Shown: positions 24,185 through 37,755, numbered from the stretch's first letter. The stretch is DNA of 64,000 nucleotides from Crambe crambe (GCA_963924555.1 OZ004588.1:4960001-5024000); one strand, 5' to 3'. Made by a program: numbers and translations. Notes: generated from the letters alone by a model not told the origin.

Positions 24185-24317
24185 GGTGACACCCTCTGCT
24201 CAATGGCTCAACTGCAATTACAACTGTGGTGCTCTTTATGAAGATAGCCAACTTTAATTGATGCACACCAACACAGGTGACATGTGCATCAATTAGAGTG
24301 TGCTCACACACTGCACT
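24185..24317. promoter_or_regulatory. Probable bidirectional promoter of ZNF830 and SDHAF3
   Basis: Only 133 bp separate the two divergent start codons, so both 5' UTRs and promoters must share it. A short direct repeat, ATTGATGCACACC... / GTGCATCAATT, forms an inverted pair near 24255-24296. No TATA box is evident. Confidence 0.6.
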
Positions 24318-24810
24318 ATGTCATCCATCAGTCGTCAAGCAATTTTGACCCTCTACAAACGTCTTCTAAGACTTCATCAGAAACTTCCCACGGACATGAA
24401 GACGATGGGACTGCTTTTTATTCGAGAAGAGTTTAAGAAACACAAAGGAGCTTCAGATGAACATGCCAAGATGTTTATTGAGGAGTGGACGGTGAGAACT
24501 TATATTTTATGCAGGAAATTTAATAGTTTACAGTTAGGCACCTTCCTTATGGTTTATGGTACTTCACAAGGTAAATTTGAAGTGTTTTGTATAGCTCTAG
24601 AAATTATGCAATTGTTTATACAGAAGCTGTCCATGCATTTTAACTTTATTGCAGGGATTTGCTCGAAACTTAGAAGAGGACCTGGGCATCTCTGGAGATG
24701 ATGGTGTTGGAAAGACCCTGTCATCAAAGGAATTGAATTTTTTCAATGAAGAACAAGTACAACAATTGAGGGAGTTACACAGAGAGACTACAAAACCACC
24801 TCGAACTTAA
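24318..24810 (+). CDS. SDHAF3: Succinate dehydrogenase assembly factor 3 (ACN9/SDHAF3)
   Basis: Two exons (24318-24491 and 24655-24810) join in phase to 109 residues; human SDHAF3 has 125. The LYR-family motif is seen as LYKRLLRLH at residues 12-20, followed by LPTDMK, the EFKKHK block and EEW. Exon 2 holds the acidic stretch and the end motif FFNEEQVQQLRELHRETTKP. LYR proteins of this group act in the mitochondrial matrix and protect or deliver the Fe-S subunit during complex II assembly. A polyadenylation signal AATAAA lies at 25163-25168. Confidence 0.95.
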
Positions 24811-25228
24811 TCAAATTTCCTTCTTTGATGACAACTTCCTTTGTTGAATGGTGTGGTCAACATGGAATGTATGTAGCTGTAGACCCTCAGGGCGTCCTAA
24901 TGAAGTAACTACCAGTCACTGTTCGTTCTTTGACCAACAGTAATTCCAACAGTGATTTAATATCTCTGTACTAATTAATGGGCTTTGTAATAATAATCAT
25001 TCAAGTTATGACATTGACATTAACTCATAAAACTATCACATGATTTCAAACTGTTAATAATAAGATCATAAGCAATATTGTTGACTTTTGTAATCAGTAT
25101 ACCTGGAAAAGGGGAGTATGTGTACAACTAATGGATTTTTAAAAATGTTGGTTATTGACTGTAATAAAGTTAATGGTGAACTGATGAAAATCTGATCATG
25201 ATGAAAATTTGAGTATAAAAATAGAAAA
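24811..25228. other. Convergent gap between SDHAF3 and the Ig/Calx-beta receptor
   Basis: It holds the SDHAF3 3' UTR with an AATAAA signal at 25163 and the receptor's 3' UTR. Nothing else is seen. Confidence 0.6.
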
Positions 25229-28200
25229 TCACACCACTACTGCTGTTGATCTTACTGTTGTATGTTGCGCATCAACCTTGTCATCATGCCTTGGCTTAGT
25301 AAAATTGTCGTACATAAAAGAACTGCTATCAAACTCTAAATCTTGCATTGGGTAGCCAGAGTCCTCTGCTGGATAGCCAGAGTCCACTTTCTGAGAAGAA
25401 CCGATCACCATATCAGGAGATTCTAGAAGTTCCTCTGCAGGAAAACCAGAGTCAACTTTTTTCTGAGCCAACTTGTCAGGAGAATCTGCAAGTTCTTCTG
25501 CAGGAAAGCCAGAGTCCTGTTGAAGACCTTGTGGGTCCTGCGGTGGGTACTGTAGTGATTTCTGTTGTGCAATCGAGTCGTTGTCATCCTTTGGGTCAGT
25601 ATGAAGATCTGTGTGCTCTATAGTTGGACTGCTAGGACAGAGTGCACTGGCATCTGTTGTTTTTTCTGGTGAAGAACACAAACTAGACAATTTCATATTC
25701 AACTCGGACGGTATAATCTTTTGTGAAGCTGTATCCTGAGAATCTGGAGACAGCGTTCCTACTTGAAACAAATCAATATCTATACTGACGGACTGCTTTC
25801 TTGGAATGAAGTTTTCATCATTCAATCTATCCTTCAAATCCAGCTTGAGGTATCCTGCTGATGTGTTCTGTGATGATATTTGTGGTGTGAGGAATTCCTC
25901 AGGTGAGCTGGCTCCTAGTCCAATTGTCGATGTCGAGGCCAGGTTTGGTGTCTCAGTTTCGAACTCTCCTGAAGTTCTTGTTTGACACTTGGATGTTGGG
26001 GCGAGTGAGAGTATGAGACTGATGGAGTCCAGATTTTCATCGCTTTTATGAAATGGCTTCAAACTGAATACTGCTGTTCGGACAGAATCATCCTCACAAA
26101 AGGCGGTTATAGTGTCGTTCCTATCAAACTTCTTCCATATTATAGACATTTCATATCTGGAGGGTAAAATCATTATGATTTACTTTGCTACTGTATCTAA
26201 TTATTGTCATAAACTCCTCCTACACTGGAACCAAATTTTTAAAAATTCCTAAATTGGAACCAAAATTACAAAAACCGTGTACCTTTTTCTTCTCAATAGT
26301 GAAGCAACCACGACTAGAACCACACATGACGATATGGTAATCAGAAGTACCACGACAACAATAATTGCCATCTCTACTGGATCAGTGGTGCCGTTTGTGG
26401 CATCAATGTAAATGGTAGTGTCTGATGACAACATAACTCCACTTTCTGTAGTCCCCAGTCTTAGCTGGAACTGCTTCCTTGGCATACTTGAAAAGCCAGT
26501 GACAGTGACATTGAAGCACTTCACACTGATGGAGGTGGAATGCATCACGGGACTAAAGATTAAGTTCTCCCTGACAGTAGCAAAGTCTTCTCCAGCTACA
26601 CAATCAACAATCAACTTAGTAAATGTGTATAGTGCTAATAGGAAAGACCAAGATTATGTGTGGATGAGTTTATACTACACAGTTGACTGTTATAGTTAAG
26701 TTCAGTGCTCAAATGATAGTAAACCTACCAGTTTGGCCTATTGAGTTGACAGACACTTCAATAGTCTTGCCCAGCAATCCTTGCATTTCTACACACACAT
26801 TCAGTCCTTTATCACTTCTTCTGACAGTATATTCATTGCTAACAAAGCTCACCACAACATCTGGAGTAAAGAGTGGAGTGAAAGATGATAGGTATTTTAT
26901 CTAAGCCCTTTGGGCTTCTAAATCATAAAAAAACAACAACAAAAAAAACAACAACCTCCTGAAATATAGGATAGAACTACGCAAGTATTTTACGTAGATG
27001 TGGTAATTGTACTGAGTCTTACTGTCATCATCTTGTATATTGATGAAGGCATGAGATGTTCCTATTGACACTTGAGTGTCATTACTTGTCAGGAGCAAGA
27101 TAAATATCTTGTTACTATTCAGTATGATGTCATTGGTCAGGATGTCAATGTGGAAACAATAGGTGTTGCGACTGCCTGGGGTGAAAGTCACTTCTCTTCC
27201 TTCAAACGAGCTACCCACTTCACCTACGAAGGGAAAAATTAGACTGATGATATAATGATCCACTCCTATAGCCATTAATTTAGCTATCAAATTCCTGCCA
27301 TGCTACACCAAATTTCATGAGCCAAAGTTTAAAAATTGGCAAAAAATAATCACATTATTTACAGGGTTCTCCCCAAAGGGTGTTAGAGAGATGCAACACC
27401 TGATGGGGGCCCATTTTTCTTTCATGTGGTTAAAACAATGTATTTAATAGCCACAATCCTTTAATGTGATCAGTTTCACTGTGACATTATTATGAGATGA
27501 TAGTTAAATATTTCTTTGAGATCATCACACACAAGAAGTTTTTTTTTGACCTATTCTAGCACTTCCCCAAGTAGCTAGTAGCTATGAAATTGCTTCAACT
27601 TACTGATGGCAGTTTGATTGACAGGCTTCACCATCACTGACACACTCCTACCAAGTGTTCCTTCCAACTTGGTGCACACTGATACGTTAGTGCGTGACTC
27701 CGACACAGTAATGTTGCTTGGCTGGAAACTAGCAGTGGCATCTGAAGAAAATGTACATATGGCACTGTGAGATCAAGTTCTCCTTTAGTTCGATCAGTAT
27801 TACTATAGCTAGCTGTAACTACAAACATTATCCTCCAGGAAACCACACAACTAGTTAGCAGAGCTTATGATAACAGACTTTTTCCGCCCAATATTTTCAT
27901 ATGTCTGGTTATTAGTTGCTTGTCATGACAGAAGTACTGATCAAAATGCACACTGATGCAATGTCCAGTTAAATGTTAGGACAAACTATACTTTGTGGGG
28001 ACATCAATATCAATTTCTTATCATAAGCACTGAGTTAGTGACCTGACACACTACAAAAATACCTCTTTACTTTTTTCCCTACTGAGCCACTTTACAAATA
28101 CACCCTAAAACTCTAGAATTAATACAATGAGACAGAAGGACTTACTGTCGTTGCTCACTATTACAATTCTGCTGGTATTTCTCGTTACGACTACGTGTGG

Positions 28201-31200
28201 ATCAGCAGCAGTCAGAATCAACATGATGCTCTCGTTGGGCTCCACGATGGAGTCATCACTGATGCTAATGCTACCACAGACGAGGGAGTTATGAGGTGAA
28301 GAAATGTTCAATGTTATCAGCTCTGTCTGGTCATAATCAGATTCTGGAAAAAAAAAGGCTAAATTAATAATGGGTGGAGAAAGCTACTGAAAAGTGGGGG
28401 GAGATAGTGCTTAATGTTTAATTAGTAAAGAAACAAAGTGGGGGGGGGGGGTCAGTGGCCCCCTGCCCCCCCCTAGTTCTCCACCACTGAGTAATGCATA
28501 CTTTATCATGTACTGTTTACCTGAAGCTGTTAGAGAAATGACAGTGACATTCACAGTGAAACCAAAGCCTGAGGCCCTGACACACACTTCAGCACTTAGT
28601 GCTGATTCATCGACCATGCATTCACTTGCATCAAAACCAACTGATGCTGCAATACAAAACAAGATTAGTATCAATCATCATCTGAACAGGATATTTTGGC
28701 TAGCATGATACCTTTCACAAGGCAGGATACTGGTTCAGTGTAGTTGAGATACTGCGGATCATAGCAGGAATTGGTGTTATCTGGTGTGCCTGTATTGGCT
28801 GCAGAAGCGGTGCATCTAGTCCCCACTTGGAAAGTTGTACCGTTTTTGAAGGTGGTGCTATTGTCAAATCCTACACCTGAAGTCTGTAAAAATAGAAATA
28901 AGGTTGACATTTGGAGAATTATGCTTGACTGCCTTGATAAAGCACACTAATTTTGCTGAAATGTAACAACTTTACAAGAAATTCATCTTTTTGAATCTGA
29001 GTTCATCTTTACTGTACTCTTACTACTACTACTGATATTAATTTTGATTAGACATTATCACACCTGATATATTTTATGTCCATTCTCATTTCTGCACTCG
29101 CCTCTAAAGTAGTAGGTTTGTCCACTTAAAAATTGAATAAGATGGAGGAATTTTTGATTTGCTGTTGAATTCAGACGCCAGGATAACCTTGGCATACCCA
29201 TGTCGCAAGAAAAATGTACAATGGGTGGATTTAACCCTACAAAATTTCAAGTATGAAGTAAGACCACAGTACATGATATAAAACAACTTACTATGAAATT
29301 GACACATATCAGTGATATCATAAACAACTGGATCGTTTCTGTCGCTTAAAGTTTCCATCGACTCCTCATCATAGAGAGAGATCTCAATATTCAGTCTTTG
29401 AAACATTGGATAGAACACATCTGAAGTTCTGTTGGTTACGGCAGTAGTGCGACTGTCCACTTGAGCTTTGTAGCTGTACAAGGAGAGGTTTCCGGTGTAA
29501 AAGGGCGCTCTCCACAGAACAAGGACAGGAAGGTTAGGCCAGGGTAGTTCTTGCACTCTTATGTTCCCTGGAGGATTGCTCACACCTGCAAGGGAAAATG
29601 AATGAGGAGCTAGTGGCAATGCTGTCAGTTGAAGCATACACTTAGAATAAAAACAATCGAATCATTATGAATAATTATGTACTATATTCATCACATTAAA
29701 GGTCAGTGTTATTTGTGGCTATTGCATTATTCCAGTGTTCCTTATTCTATCCATGAAAATTTCACAGTGGACTCCTAGCTACAACCATGCAAGACACTGC
29801 ATCTCAGTCAGCACTACAATAAGCACTTAATACTGCCTGCACAAGTGTCCTTATTAATTAACAAAGTTCTACTAGTGTCTTTATTAATTAAGAAGTTCTA
29901 AGAGATTCTTTATCAGCACCAAGTGTCCTTATTAATTAAGAAGGTCTACTATAACATAAGGTTTGGGACACTTTCATCGGCCTATTGTGGCATACACAGG
30001 ACACTTTTTATTGGTCCCAAGAGGTTCTACTGGAACATATGTATGTAGTAACTAAAGATGTGTATACATACCATAGGGCATAACTCTGGTAACAGTCAAT
30101 ATGTCCCTACTCTCTAGCTCTGGAGATCGGACCAAGCATTGATACACACCATACAACATCGCCGGGTCTGAACTGGACCTGGACAGGTCTCTCTCGGTAG
30201 CATTGACCAGTCTTACTCCATTTCGGAACCAGGAGATAGTACGGAATGGAAGTTGCATGGGACATGAGATATGAATGGAATGGATAGTGTTGTTGTTCCT
30301 CCAATGGATGAACTGTTGGGAGGGACGTGGAGGAAGAGAAACTTCTAAAGGGACAAGAAGAAGAAGGAAAAATAACAACTTGTGCGTAAATTTCAGCAAT
30401 AGGATGAAGGTGCTGCTATGTACCAATATTAAGGAAGCATCTGGTCATTCATCAAAATAATATCTCACACACTATTATGTAGAGAAGAAATCATACAGAG
30501 ATAGCTATTGGGACAACCATTGTACTCCTTATTAAAGTCCATTTAATTGATACTAACTACTTGGTAAAATCTGTCTTTCAATGTTGAGCTGTGAAGATTA
30601 TAGGTTGGGGAGGGATGTGGTACAGGATTTCCCTGAAGATCAAAGGCATTACAATCAAATCAATTTTAGCAAATCAGTCTAATAATTAATACTTTGGGGG
30701 GGGGGGGGGGGGCTCCAGTTCAGGATGATACTTATCCTTTCTGAAATCCTAACCTCTTTCAGTGACTTGTAGCTGAATGCAATCTGCTTGTAATGGGTCC
30801 GCCTTGCAGCAGTACCTTCCACTATCAGTTGCTACCACTTCCTCCAGTGTCAACACAAGTCCATACAGATCAGAAGCACCCATGCCTGTCCTCAAAGTGA
30901 CATTGGTTTCCCCCATGGTCTTTGTCCAGGAGACATTCAGGGCCTGTCGGGCAGTGACAGAACAGGTTAGTTCCACCTTGCTGCCAGTGTAGGCAACTCG
31001 ATGAGTGGATGAAATGGACAAGCCACCAGGAGTTCCTACAGTGTCACGAAAAATTAATTCAATCATGAAAATTAGAGCTATCTTACAAAAAAAATCTGAT
31101 CACTCACTGGATAATAGTTCTCAGGGCTGCATTTAGCTATTAGGATTCATTAAGGGGGGACAAAATACATAGATGCTTTGGTATTTCGGGGAGGTGAGGC

Positions 31201-34200
31201 TTGGTACAATTCTGTGCTCCTGGTTGAGAGGTTTAGAGCTCCATAACACAATTATAGTACCACCAGGTCGAGAGGTTTAGAACTATAGTACCTACGACCC
31301 CAATAGCTAGTACTTACCTGATTGAGAGGCTTGGAGTCTGTATGACTGGTAGTGGACCAACCCATCCTCCAAAAACAGGAAACAATCATACAAAGTGCCC
31401 ACTGGTCCACTGCTAGTATAAACCAGCAAATCTCCATTGGAAAGCACCATTTCCTGCAGCAATACACATCGTAACAGCTGGAGAGGACTGAGTGGTGGGG
31501 AAAACCATCTCACAGATGGATGAATGCAAAAGGGCTCCATATTGGTAGTAAGTATTCCACATTGACAACAGTGAGGAAGAAAAGAAAGAACAAATACACT
31601 AACAATTAAACTAACTAATAAAGAAAGTGTGCTACTAGCTGACCCCACTGCCCTGCAGAGTAAACATGATGACCACTGATCCAGACACACTATGATAACT
31701 CCTATGGAGTTCTGTTGTTATTACATGTGAATATTCATGACCCTGAGCTCAAATTTCAACAGGTGGGATAGTGCTAATTGAAATTAGGTGTCAACATTAA
31801 TTTTGGTTCCAAACTGAAACATCACAATGCTGCAACTCAGGAAGTTGCTCATCATAGAAAGTATAGCTAAGTACCTAAGTGTGTGCCTAACTTGATGGGT
31901 TTGGAGTGGTTGAGAAACAAGTAGTACATAGTTCACAACATAAAACTCACTGAGATCTGTTGTCACTTATTAAAGCTAGTATGTGTAGTGTAGTGCTAGC
32001 TAAGTACTGCAGAATGGTGATGGCAATTACAAATCAATTAAAATTGGCATTCTGGGAAAAACCTCTTACACCACATCTCCCCTTACACCCAGACTACCTG
32101 GTAGAACCACTTGACATACTGTCTAGACATCTATGAATACTTTCTAACTTTACACAAATGAATTACCTCATGGTTTGATGCACCACTGCTAATATCGGTG
32201 CCATTTCTGCTCCAGTTTATTGGAATTTGATCCAGGCCAGCTGACAGGGATATCCTGGATCCACATTGTAGCAAGGCAGAACTGTAGACTGAAGTTTCAA
32301 CTGTCCTGCTGGCACTCACATTACCTGAATCACAAAGAGGGAGGGTAGGACAGTAACATAATGATGGATAGTGAAGACAGTAGCTAGGATATGGTAATTG
32401 CCTAGTATGTACAATACATAGGAGGGTTCTAGCCAGGATGAATGCAAAGAGTGGGGGGTTTGGTCCAAAAACGTGAAATACTAGGGAGTGTATATTCCAC
32501 TATACTAATTCAGTAACAGGGAAGGGAGAAATAGAGTGGGGGAGCACCACTCTTCCACTCTTTGGCTAGAACACTAATAAATAGTCATATTTAGTGACTT
32601 CTATGGCAATGGTCTTTCCATATGCTGACCATTATTTTTTTATGCACTCTTTTTCAGTCAACTCAAGTCCATGGTGCTCTACTGACTATTTATTGCCTTG
32701 TTAATATTGAAGTGGCACACATTTGAATGACTGATGAACACATTGGTACAGGGATAAGCTATTAAATTTTTGTTCAAGCTTGTTCTCTCATCAGAGGTTG
32801 TATAAGTGCGTATGCACTGCAGGAAAGCTATTAGAAAACTGGAATTTCCTATTTGGCAATTATGTTTGTAAGGGAAATGGAATCTCAGAGGAACTTATTA
32901 CTTTTCTTGCGTTCATTCAGTCACTTACTAATGACTTGAATCCAGGCAGGACTGCTTAGTGTGACGGTGGGGACGCAGCCATGTACCACATTGGAACAGG
33001 CAGCCATGTCTGAACCATCCAACGCACGACACTGGTACCTACCACTGTCAGCAGAAGAACTCAACCCAATCACTAGCCGAGAAAAAATGTGCGTCTCATT
33101 GGATCCACGTTCAACATTTCTACTTCCTGCACCCTGAAGTTATAATTTGAATATAAAGTGTCATCATTACAGTTGGTAATGACCTGTCCCGTGTTCTATT
33201 CATTAACCTATCGGGACTAGAGCTTTGAAGGTTGGAAGGTACACATATATTATGTATGTTATTTGCTGCTGTTATGCTTTGAAAGCTTACACTTGTGAAC
33301 TCATAAGCTAAACCTAGGCTAGGCTCATGGAAATAAAAACAATAACAGCATAATGGTTCATCAGCATATCCCATTGTGCACGCGTGGGGGATTTTGAAGA
33401 CGAATCCTCCCCCCCCCCAATGTTGCGTGTATTGTTATGTCTAAAATGGAGCATCACAATGCTAATAATAAAGTCTCCAATGCTAATAATAAAGTCCCTG
33501 ACAACTCCCAGAGGAACTTAAGCCTGTCACCTCTGTTTAGAGAAGGGAGATGGACCTAGACTATGTGACTACATGCTATGCATACATCAGTTATAAGAGT
33601 GTCATTCAACAGCCACTGGATTTCAGGATGGGGCAAGTTTGCACTTGTGTTCTGCTTAGGAATTACACAGGTGAGCTCCAATCCGCATCCATCACACACC
33701 ACCTGATTCCTAGGGGACCTGCTGAACACCACCACATCAGGCTGAACATAAAAACCTGCACATGGAGGAAGATAATGGAGCCATTTAGATTGGGTGGGAG
33801 CCTCTCAATGTGAACTACATAGCAACAGGACATGTAATGGAAAAGTGTCCTGATTGGAGAATGTATACCAATGTCAATAGCAACCAGATAAGTGTCCTGA
33901 TTGGAGAATATATATCAATAGCAACTATGTAATTAATTACGTATGGAACTGATTTTTTTTCTTTTTAAGTACCTCTACATAAGTGATGCTTAGCTATTGT
34001 TAGAAAAGATAACAACTTTATACTCTGGACCTTATAGCTGTATTGTGGTTGAATTTAGCAGATGAAATGACAGAGCAGTTATGGACACCTGACTACCCAG
34101 TGGGCACAGTATAGCCACGGTACAATTCTCAATGACTTTTGACCTTTCATACATTCATACTTCAGAGATGCATAGATGGAAGACAGGGTCAAACAAATAA

Positions 34201-35834
34201 CCATCTTACGTAGCTACTCCATGTGAGGCAGCCACGACACAATCAATTCAACCTGACAAAAACTTCCTCCATAGTTGGTGCTGTTTTCCCCATCATACTG
34301 TAATCAAACACCTTTGATGTCAAGTTTGACTCGAATGGATGATGATCTACTGATCAGATACACACTACCTTGACTAAACTCTAAATAGATTGCTCTGGTG
34401 GTGAATAAAGAGAAGAATAAAAGATTTATACTATTTCCTATCCATAGTCAAAGAACAGGGGATGTATGTAGATCAAAATCTCCTTTTCCACTGTCCTGAT
34501 AAATGTTAGGGCAAAATGTAAGCTGATAGCTAGGACAAGTGAATGATAAATAAGAAGATACAGGACACAAGATATTCACTTATCCCTAACTACCTAATAC
34601 TGCCAGCTTATTTGTCTATCAGTCCTAAACTGTTAGCCTATTTTGTCCTGTAATTGTCAGCATATTTTTATCATTCACTTGTCCTAACCATCAGACTAAT
34701 TATCAGCTTTACTTTTTCCAAGTAACATTTTAACTATCAGCCTATTTTGATAGCTATGAATCACCTACACATTATTCATCAATTCCAGGAAAAGGTTAGA
34801 AATACTCTCATGAATATATTTTGCAGTGAATATTATAAGAGAGAAACCATAAGGAAATAAGTTCAAAGTTAATTAGGAATGTGTGGATATTTCAGCATAG
34901 TTAAAAGGGCATGAAATAGGACTACAAAATGATTCCTGTAGGCTTATAATATTATTTGGGAGTACTCTCTAAATAGGGATGGCACGGATTCCCCATGCTC
35001 ATTGGACTAGTACACATGCAGTCCCAAGCATGATAGGAAATGCTGTTCATATGGCATTTTCCTTTAAGTCTGTTAGACTGTTACCAGTAAAAAAAAAAAA
35101 AAAAAAAAAAGAAAAAAGAATTACCCATAACGACAAAAATAAATTAACAAAAAAAATTGCAAACATGAATTATTAGATTTCCCAATTATGATGGCAAGGC
35201 TAGTTAGTTTCCACACCATTAAATTTTTCAAGTCAGATGTTTAAGATTTAAAAAAGAAAAAGAAAAAAAGAAAAAGATTCTATGCAACCAGGTGTCTGCA
35301 TGTGACAAACACCAAAGCTAAAGTCAATTTCTACCATATGTGACCAGGTATGTATTTTGCATGTGATAAAATAAACACTGAAAATTTTATGAATAATCAT
35401 GCATGGGAGAATATCTTATTATAATAACTATCAGAGGCAAAATCAAAACCATAAGGATGATTTTTTTTCTCATGGTTAAATACAGTTATGCATGCTATAA
35501 TACATGCGGGAAAAGAAACCGAAACTTAAGCTCTTTTTGATTCTATAAACCTTTTGAATATGCACAGCTGCTAGCACTCGTCAGTCAGTTTATTAACAAC
35601 AGGATTGGATAATTACATTTTTTTCTTCAAGTTTACTACATACAGGTTCTGACTTGTATGGATAAAGTTAAGTTTGAGTAAGTATTTTTCTAGCTATTCG
35701 GTTTAGCTAATTAGAAAAAGACACTATTAATGTACAGTACTTCGTAAGTATTTTCATATCATTGCAAATCACATTATACCTGAAGCAAAAGTGGAGCAGA
35801 ATAATAGTAACAAAGCGATCATCTTATCCTTCAT
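25229..35834 (-). CDS. Single-pass receptor with Ig, Fn3, Sushi-like and Calx-beta-like domains
   Basis: Seventeen exons join in phase to 1317 residues (35834-35780, 33755-33586, 33133-32929, 32324-32167, 31453-31318, 31035-30754, 30344-30072, 29585-29292, 29236-29064, 28883-28712, 28646-28521, 28343-28146, 27741-27604, 27223-27023, 26860-26729, 26595-26283, 26156-25229). Exon 1 is a signal peptide (MIALLLLFCSTFAS). Residues 19-241 form two Ig domains, each split over two exons; 242-335 and 336-426 are one-exon Ig domains; 427-524 is Fn3 (WRAPFYTGNLSLYSYKAQV). A Cys-rich Sushi-like stretch (583-640) and three Calx-beta-like units (for example DDSIVEPNESIMLIL) follow. A TM helix (MAIIVVVVLLITISSCVVLV region, about 977-1003) with RRKR stop-transfer precedes a 310-residue Ser/Pro-rich tail. 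No kinase or other enzyme domain. Role in adhesion or recognition is inference. Confidence 0.85.
25345..25520 (-). repeat. Coding repeats DSGFPAEEL in the receptor's cytoplasmic tail
   Basis: Within the last exon the tail reads DSGFPAEELADSPD, then VDSGFPAEELLESPD, then VDSGYPAEDSGYPMQD. The unit is about 20 residues, with Phe replaced by Tyr in the last copies. Confidence 0.85.
27361..27500. repeat. Partial copy of a dispersed repeat (see 63499-63656)
   Basis: GGGTTCTCCCCAAAGGGTGTTAG and CCCATTTTTCTTTCATGTGGTTAAAA match the copy at 63.5 kb. It lies in an intron of the receptor gene. The far end is degraded. Confidence 0.65.
29848..29955. repeat. Degenerate tandem repeat around GTGTCCTTATTAATTAA
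   Basis: The words TGTCCTTATTAATTAA and GTTCTA recur three times with spacing of about 40 bp in an intron of the receptor gene. Confidence 0.6.
33756..35779 (-). other. Long first intron of the Ig/Calx-beta receptor
   Basis: This 2.0-kb intron separates the signal-peptide exon from the first Ig exon. It contains A-runs near 35090 and 35250 and an imperfect inverted repeat at about 34515-34700 (GGACAAGTGAATGATAA versus TTATCATTCACTTGTCC). No further exon is recognised. Confidence 0.6.
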
Positions 35835-37708
35835 CTTCTTTTGCAAAACATGGTCTGTAATTTCCTTGAATTAATACAGGATAATCATCAGACTCTGAAA
35901 AAAACAAGAAAAAACAACAACAGGAAAATAAATTAGAAAAATTATTTTGGGAAGTTTGAATGGTCTTTGAACATGTGTTCTTGCAGTAATTTAAAATCAT
36001 CACTAGAAACATGTTACATAAATCACAGAATCCCAGGGCTTGAATAAACAATGCAAACTAACTGCTAACTTCTAAAATCCCTTACCTCTTAAGACATCCA
36101 ATGACAAATCCTATAATACAAAAAAGAAATATCTGTTATTACCGATTCCAAAATAAGATGGATGTCTTCTGAATTTCAATCAGCGATTTTTATTTTTATA
36201 GCTGCAAGTAAGATACATATCTCTCGATTGTTGTAAACATGCGATAAGAAAAATAACTGTTACAGCAATCAGTGCGTCATTTTAGCATGATATTCCTTCG
36301 TGAAAACCACTTGACACCTTAAAAAGGAAGTTATTTTGTTATTTCTCCAGTATCCAGTGTTAGGATGAGAGGGCTTGCCTATATTATTGTTTTTATTTAA
36401 TGGCAACATCCAAAGGTTGAAATACTCAAACTTTGCAGATTCTCAGGAATAGAAAACATGACTTGCTGTAGCTAGTTAAAATAGAATTTTCCTGCTATTT
36501 TTAAAACTGAAGCATCACATTTATAGTTTACTATAATGGTAATGATCAAAGTTTCAGACTTTATTTAGCACTAATTAAGGAACTGACACTATGTTCAATA
36601 AGGTCATGGCTGTTAGTGACAGTTAAGTGAAAGTAACTTAGATCATCCTGTGCAACCTGGATGCATTAAATGAGTCATGTGATCATAATACTTTATCGCA
36701 TGACCTACAGAGTTTCTACTGGTATGCATTATGAACAGAGAGCAGCAAATATTGTTTCTTCAACTTCAGTGTATAACACTTATTGACTCATAGTGTGGAG
36801 GAATTAAAAATCTCCACAGCAACCACACTATGCTAACATCTTGACCAAAATGTGGCTACAAAAGAAGTATGTTACCAAGGGGACTTCCACCTAGAGTCCA
36901 CAAACTGAAGATAAGATTATTGGTGGTATTGAACTTTGCCATGGTCAAAAGAGATGCTTCATTCAGACAGAACTAGCTACATATCATAATAGCACAGGGA
37001 ACAGATACACATGCCCCTTACATTCGATCTGTTTACTACACCATAAACAGAAATGTGTTGCTATTTTACACCTTATGATAGTGTGTTTTGACTGTATACA
37101 ATTTATTTTCGAGAGAAGTACAGGAGTATTAAATCACCAGTCAATAGATTCAAGGAATTGACTCATCTAGCTAGTTTATTAAGCCAAATCTAACAGCACT
37201 ACATGACTAAGGTTGCAGCATTTACATTCCATCAGTTTTACATTACAGGACCTAGCTAGGCCCCACATCTGGCTATACATTAGTATCTTAACAAGAGCAT
37301 GCTTTAGCTAGCTAGCCAGCTAGCTGCACGTACATGTATCTAGTAATATAAATCAAATCCTCACCTTGACTTCACTCCTGTCTGTGTCACAAACTAAGGA
37401 AGCTAGAAAACAAGGTTTGCAGGACATGCGCTTTTCTTCTGCATGCATGCCCCTCCCACAATCCGAATTCCAGTACGCAGTTCCAATTCCAGGGGGGGAG
37501 GGGGGGGGGGGGCGGTCGTGATTATTATTGCATGCTTGCTGAGTAAGCACACTCTGGTAGCCATCCTGATTTGGAGATTCAGATTGCTACCTGAATTTCA
37601 AAGCCCAGCTAAAACTGGTTTGCTTTAGCTGGAGAAACAGCCAAATATCAGGTTAATTATACAGCATGCATAAATTTACCGCGCGCCTAGTCTGGCGGCG
37701 AACTAAAC

Positions 37709-37755
37709 AAGGGCGCATCGAGCCGCTACTCGATGCAGCAGCTCGATGCGCCCTT
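37709..37755. repeat. Perfect 15-bp-arm hairpin
   Basis: AAGGGCGCATCGAGC and GCTCGATGCGCCCTT enclose a 17-base loop that itself repeats CTCGATGCAGCAGCTCGATGC. It is GC-rich compared with its surroundings. TAGTCTGGCGGCG lies just upstream and matches the end of the foldback at 44462. Confidence 0.8.

Noticed and set aside
24185-24317. Operon-like co-transcription of the minus-strand run METTL13-SKP1-oxidase-ZNF830
   Set aside because: Close spacing (116-230 bp) is notable, but each gene has its own start and SKP1 its own AATAAA signal, and no trans-splice acceptor evidence is visible.
33550-33813. 87-residue + strand open frame
   Set aside because: It lies over the minus-strand exon 33755-33586, which encodes the first half of the receptor's first Ig domain in perfect phase with its neighbours.
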